DNA of 64,000 bases from Planoprotostelium fungivorum (Eukaryota > Evosea > Variosea > Cavosteliida > Cavosteliaceae). The stretch covers positions 1 to 64,000 of the forward strand of contig MDYQ01000046.1 of assembly GCA_003024175.1 (NCBI GenBank), read 5' to 3'. Under the pieces are notes generated by a model, which saw nothing but the letters and a program-made list of their open reading frames with translations, made no database searches and was not told the origin of the DNA. Positions 60,818 through 64,000 of the stretch are shown here, one piece after another. Position 1 is the stretch's first letter. Each line of letters starts with the position of its first letter. A program made the position numbers and the translations under genes.

Positions 60818-62633
60818 ATGGCCGCGGAGACAACCACACAAGTGACCGAAGAATACAAGAATTTGTACCCTTTACATGCGGCCGTAATTCAGAACGATGC
60901 GACCGCCGCATCAAAGGCCATCCAGGCTGTCAAGGGTGCGAGACATGTGAGATCTTCCTCTGAAACATCGCTAGGACAGAAGCCAAGTGATGTTGTGAGA
61001 GCTGGCAGCGCAGAATTGATGCGGAGGTACAACAAGAGGGAGACGCAAGAAGAAGAGGATCTGGATTTGTTCATCAATCACAGGGACTGGAGAGGAAACC
61101 CTGCTCTCCATCTCGCTACCCATTTTCGGTATGTCCAATGATGGACATCTAACTCCACTGGAATTAATGGTTCACAGACATCACGAGATGGTGAAGATGT
61201 TATTGAAGGAGGGAGCGGATCCGATGATGAGGAACGGAGGAGGATTCTCTGCAGTACAAGAGGCCATTTGCTCAGGAGACATGGAACTAGCTGAACTATT
61301 ATCTGACGCCGTTGCGAAGTCAGCCTCTGATGAATATCAGAATCGAATGCCAAAGATATTAGAGCAACTGGAAAAGGTGAGAGGAATGGGCGAACATCAC
61401 TGACTCTATAGTCTCCAGATTTCTCATGTGAGTTGAAGTGGGAGTTCAAGTCCTGGGTCCCTCTGTTATCTCGCATGCTACCCAACGATGTATATCGCAT
61501 GTACAAGTGTGGATCCTCGTTCAGGTGTCTCCTTCATTCATCGTGTGAATGACGGAGTGTAGAATCGATGCCACGCTGGTGGGTTATTCAGCTCTGAGGT
61601 GTCAACGAGGAAACATATCCTTCCATCTAGCCGGCATGGACACCAGTACGTATCCCACTGTTGATCGACATTCGATATTTCATTCGATGGATGTTCCATT
61701 CTATCGTGCACCTCTCATATACGTGATGGAAATGACGATCTTCTGTTGACATGATGACAGAGGAGCCAGGGAGATTTACACTGGTGGACCACGAGAAGAA
61801 GATCTATGACATTGTCGATCCCAACGAAGACACGAAGCCCAAGAACGTGAAAGACCTGCTCGATCGTCCCAAGATTCATAGAGTTCAATTCCAGACGAAC
61901 GATGTTAGCTTCACCCCAGCCAAGACCTTCTGGGGTTATGAAAGAACGGAGAGGGTCAGTCATTTGTCTCTGTTGATCGTCTGATGAGGACAGGTGGCTG
62001 GGTTTGATACTAGAGTGTACGATGCTAACCACTTGGATCTGATGATGCTGAAGAGGGTGAGGAGTAAAGAGGTGGCCCTGCCACCTCCCACTCTCCATCC
62101 TGACTATTTCAAAGAGGCTGTGAAAGAAGGAAAAGGAAACGGTGAGCTCTCTATACACCTCACAACTGATTGAGAAGGGTTACCCTATTCCACCGAGACG
62201 GTAAAGAATACAGTCAAATCGTTCAATGGCACAGTACACATGACAGACTCCTTTCCCTACGAGATCAAGTGAGGGAGTCACCCAATGTATCACTGAACAG
62301 CTCAGGGACATTCTGCCGATCCTCGAAGTCATCGCACCAAGGGCGAAGCATTTTGCCAGATTGAAAGAATTCATCGAACTGAAACTACCAGAGGGACAGT
62401 TTCCCGTCAGAATGGAGTTGCCAGGTTCGTTTGTTTTGTTTCTCGAGAGCTGAATTGATCTAGTGATCACAACGATATCGGCCGCTGTGACGTTTCTCAA
62501 CTTCCAGAGGGAGAGACCTAACCCTGATATGTTCACAATACCCAGTGACTACTCGAGTGGAAAGGTACACTTCAACTTTGACTTCACAAAGAAGGAAGAA
62601 GCAGAGGGGGAGAAAGCGAAACAGCACGAATAG
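60818..62633 (+). CDS. ANKRD13-type ankyrin protein with GPCR-chaperone domain
   Basis: ANKRD13 proteins bind ubiquitinated cargo on endosomes or chaperone membrane receptors (known from animals). The N-terminal ankyrin repeats include '[20 protein letters not shown]', '[19 protein letters not shown]' and '[20 protein letters not shown]'. The GPCR_chaperone_1-like region follows: '[20 protein letters not shown]', '[12 protein letters not shown]', '[16 protein letters not shown]' and '[19 protein letters not shown]'. The C-terminus is Lys/Glu-rich and ends at TAG 62633. There are about nine exons. No ubiquitin-interacting motif was seen at the end, unlike several animal paralogues. The start at 60818 was chosen as the first ATG in frame. 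Confidence 0.85.
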
Positions 62634-62656
62634 ACCTCTACCTTTTGTACTAATAT

Positions 62657-63242
62657 CTATTTAGATTCTTCCTCTCCATTCTTCTCCTCTTGCTTCTCTT
62701 CCTCAATTTTTTTGTCTTCTTCCTTCTCTTCTTTCTTCTCTTCCTTCTCTTCTTCCTTCTCTTCCTTCTCTTCTTCCTTCTCTTCCTTCTCTTCTTTCTT
62801 CTCTTCTTTCTTCTCTTCCTTCTCTTCTTCCTTCTCTTCCTTCTCTTCTTTCTCCTCCACCGCCTTTTCTTCCTGTTTCGCCTCTTCCTTGTGTTCACCA
62901 TTCTTGGTCTCTTCCTGCTTCTCTCCCTTTACATCTTGCCCTTCCTCTGTCTGATGACATAATCAGCGAGGTGTTCGAAAATGTATCTCCACCTTCTGGG
63001 TCTTCTTTGGAGAAGTTAAAACTTTCTTGGCAGGACTAGCGGCCTTCTTAGGAGCTGCACGCTTCTTTGTAACCACTTCTTCTTCGTAATCCTCGCTCCC
63101 TACAACACTAATCAGATCTCTCAATCAGATCGATTTCACTGATTGATCTTGAGAGAACTCTCTCAATGAATTTACCTTCGGATTCTGAATCCTCAGTGTA
63201 TCTTTTAGGGGGGCGCTTACTCTCTTGAGATCTCGTCTTCAT
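62657..63242 (-). CDS. Short Lys/Glu-rich, probably nuclear protein
   Basis: Three exons. The ATG at 63242 gives 'MKTRSQESKRPPKRYTEDSE', then an intron of about 77 bp. Exon 2 contains 'KKRAAPKKAASPAKKVLTS', and after a second intron the last exon is acidic and ends in an almost pure Glu-Glu-Lys run. The run comes from a TTCTTCCTTCTC-type simple repeat (62.69-62.86 kb). The mix of a basic front and an acidic Glu/Lys tail resembles small chromatin-associated proteins, but no domain is seen. Confidence 0.55.
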
Positions 63243-63366
63243 CTTGCTTCTGTCAGTTTTTAATGCTTTCCCGCCAATCTGTTGCTATTTGAACTCCTGC
63301 AGTCTTTGTAGACGATTCCCAAGAATAAATTCAACATCTTGACTGAGGATTTAAACCATTAAATTG

Positions 63367-63843
63367 TCATTCTTCGTGATCTATTAACCATTGTATGAGT
63401 CCACTTAATTCTTTCCACTGTCTCTGTTCTAATTGTTTGGTCTCGTTGCCATTATTGACCGTCTTCTCTACGTCATCGACAAATTTCTTGGCCATCAATT
63501 TTGCCTCCTGCTCGCTCGTTTCATAAAGTTCCTCGAGAAAGGGGTGCGATAGATGATCTATCCACCACTTGGAATTCCAGTAGTCGCCCTCTCTACGATG
63601 GAGAATAGAGTGGACCAGATTGGATGACTGATTCTTCTCATCGGCCTGTGCGATGATGTGTGAAGATTCGATATCATCATTCAGCAAGTGGAGAGCTCCG
63701 GTCAAACTGGGTGAAAGAGCGCATGAGTTGATCAAATCTCTAAGGGTCGGCTCAAACAATCGTGCAGGCTGTAGGGGAGGAAATCTAGATTGCTCATCAC
63801 CTCGGGAGGATAGTATCTGTACTTGCGTCGGGAGTCTGTGCAT
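63367..63843 (-). CDS. Conserved unknown protein with 'HRREGDYWNSKWW' motif
   Basis: This intronless frame of 158 codons starts at ATG 63843. The segment 'LVHSILHRREGDYWNSKWWI', then a His-Pro ('SHPF'), recalls an uncharacterised family found in fungi and protists in which His-x-x-x-His-Arg-Arg-Glu precedes an aromatic 'NAKYWFR'-type motif. Its function is unknown. The N-terminal part has 'LRDLINSCALSPSLTGALHL'-like helical text. The C-terminus is helical and acidic. No signal peptide or membrane segment is present. Confidence 0.65.
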   Translation of the reverse strand: MHRLPTQVQILSSRGDEQSRFPPLQPARLFEPTLRDLINSCALSPSLTGALHLLNDDIESSHIIAQADEKNQSSNLVHSILHRREGDYWNSKWWIDHLSHPFLEELYETSEQEAKLMAKKFVDDVEKTVNNGNETKQLEQRQWKELSGLIQWLIDHEE

Positions 63844-63919
63844 GTTTGTGTGCGATGAAGGTCAGATTCCCTGGCATTCTACAACGCAATCGTCAGACAC
63901 AGTTGTATCATCGTCAATC

Positions 63920-64000
63920 ATGCCAACCGGTTTCACCCGTGGGCTACTTGCTGGGACTGTCGCTTATATGGGATATCGATATCTGTTCAGAAATCAGGAA
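63920..64000 (+). CDS. Start of an N-terminally membrane-anchored protein (cut by window end)
   Basis: The ATG at 63920 begins 'MPTGFTRGLLAGTVAYMGYR' and runs off the window. The Gly/Ala-rich hydrophobic start followed by Tyr/Arg resembles a signal anchor or a short mitochondrial membrane segment. It is divergent from the preceding gene by 76 bp. Confidence 0.45.
   Translation, partial: MPTGFTRGLLAGTVAYMGYRYLFRNQE

Noticed and set aside
62690-62962. Phe/Leu/Ser-rich plus-strand frames
   Set aside because: They are antisense to the Glu/Lys simple repeat of the minus-strand gene.

Overview
The window is nuclear DNA of a small-genome eukaryote. Genes are packed on both strands, often 70-150 bp apart, and nearly all are cut by many tiny introns (about 35-60 bp, usually GTGAG...CAG). 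The gene set fits a free-living amoebozoan: CDC27/APC3, UFL1, DHX33, a farnesyltransferase alpha subunit, a MAM33/p32 protein, MINPP1, an ANKRD13 protein, F-box proteins, plant-like leucine-rich-repeat receptors joined to kinases, and 31-residue ankyrin arrays built on 'DPRVDPS'. From memory of such ankyrin arrays, a protostelid amoeba (Protostelium/Planoprotostelium type) is my best guess. That is inference, not something the sequence proves. All exon models below were read by eye from reading frame, GT/AG borders and family resemblance.

Layout. 1-7.2 kb: a partial coiled-coil gene, MAM33, a small homeobox gene, a putative membrane protein, farnesyltransferase alpha, a small unknown gene and a secreted S53 peptidase. 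7.2-10.1 kb: a dehydrogenase fragment and an F-box/ankyrin gene with one frameshift. 10.4-14 kb: an ATF6-like membrane-anchored bZIP factor next to an ER protein disulfide isomerase, a likely ER-stress pair. 14.3-19.9 kb: DHX33 helicase and two unknown charged proteins that meet tail to tail. 20-22.9 kb: an AT-rich, repeat-rich block with two copies of a MITE that have intact terminal repeats and 4-bp target duplications. 22.9-27.1 kb: an F-box/LRR gene and a decaying F-box/ankyrin copy.

27.3-35 kb: one very large minus-strand gene that joins EF-hands, a long charged coiled coil with an AMPK-type glycogen-binding module inside it, a P-loop NTPase and a C-terminal GAR (GAS2) microtubule-binding domain. 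It shares a short divergent promoter with a gene at 35.1-37.2 kb that reads as a CDC123/D123 domain fused through a membrane segment to a gamma-glutamylcyclotransferase domain. 37.7-44.7 kb: an LRR receptor with a tyrosine-kinase-like catalytic loop. 44.8 kb: a strong inverted repeat. 45-50 kb: UFL1 and MINPP1.

50.5-57.5 kb: the most striking locus, a receptor with beta-helix, Cys-rich, bulb-lectin-like, mucin-like and GAIN/GPS segments, one membrane helix, a kinase domain with altered catalytic motifs (HCD, EFG) and a tail of repeated Tyr-Glu-His-Glu motifs. 58-64 kb: CDC27, ANKRD13, two small genes and the start of a further gene. I saw no tRNA, rRNA, CRISPR array or virus-like element.
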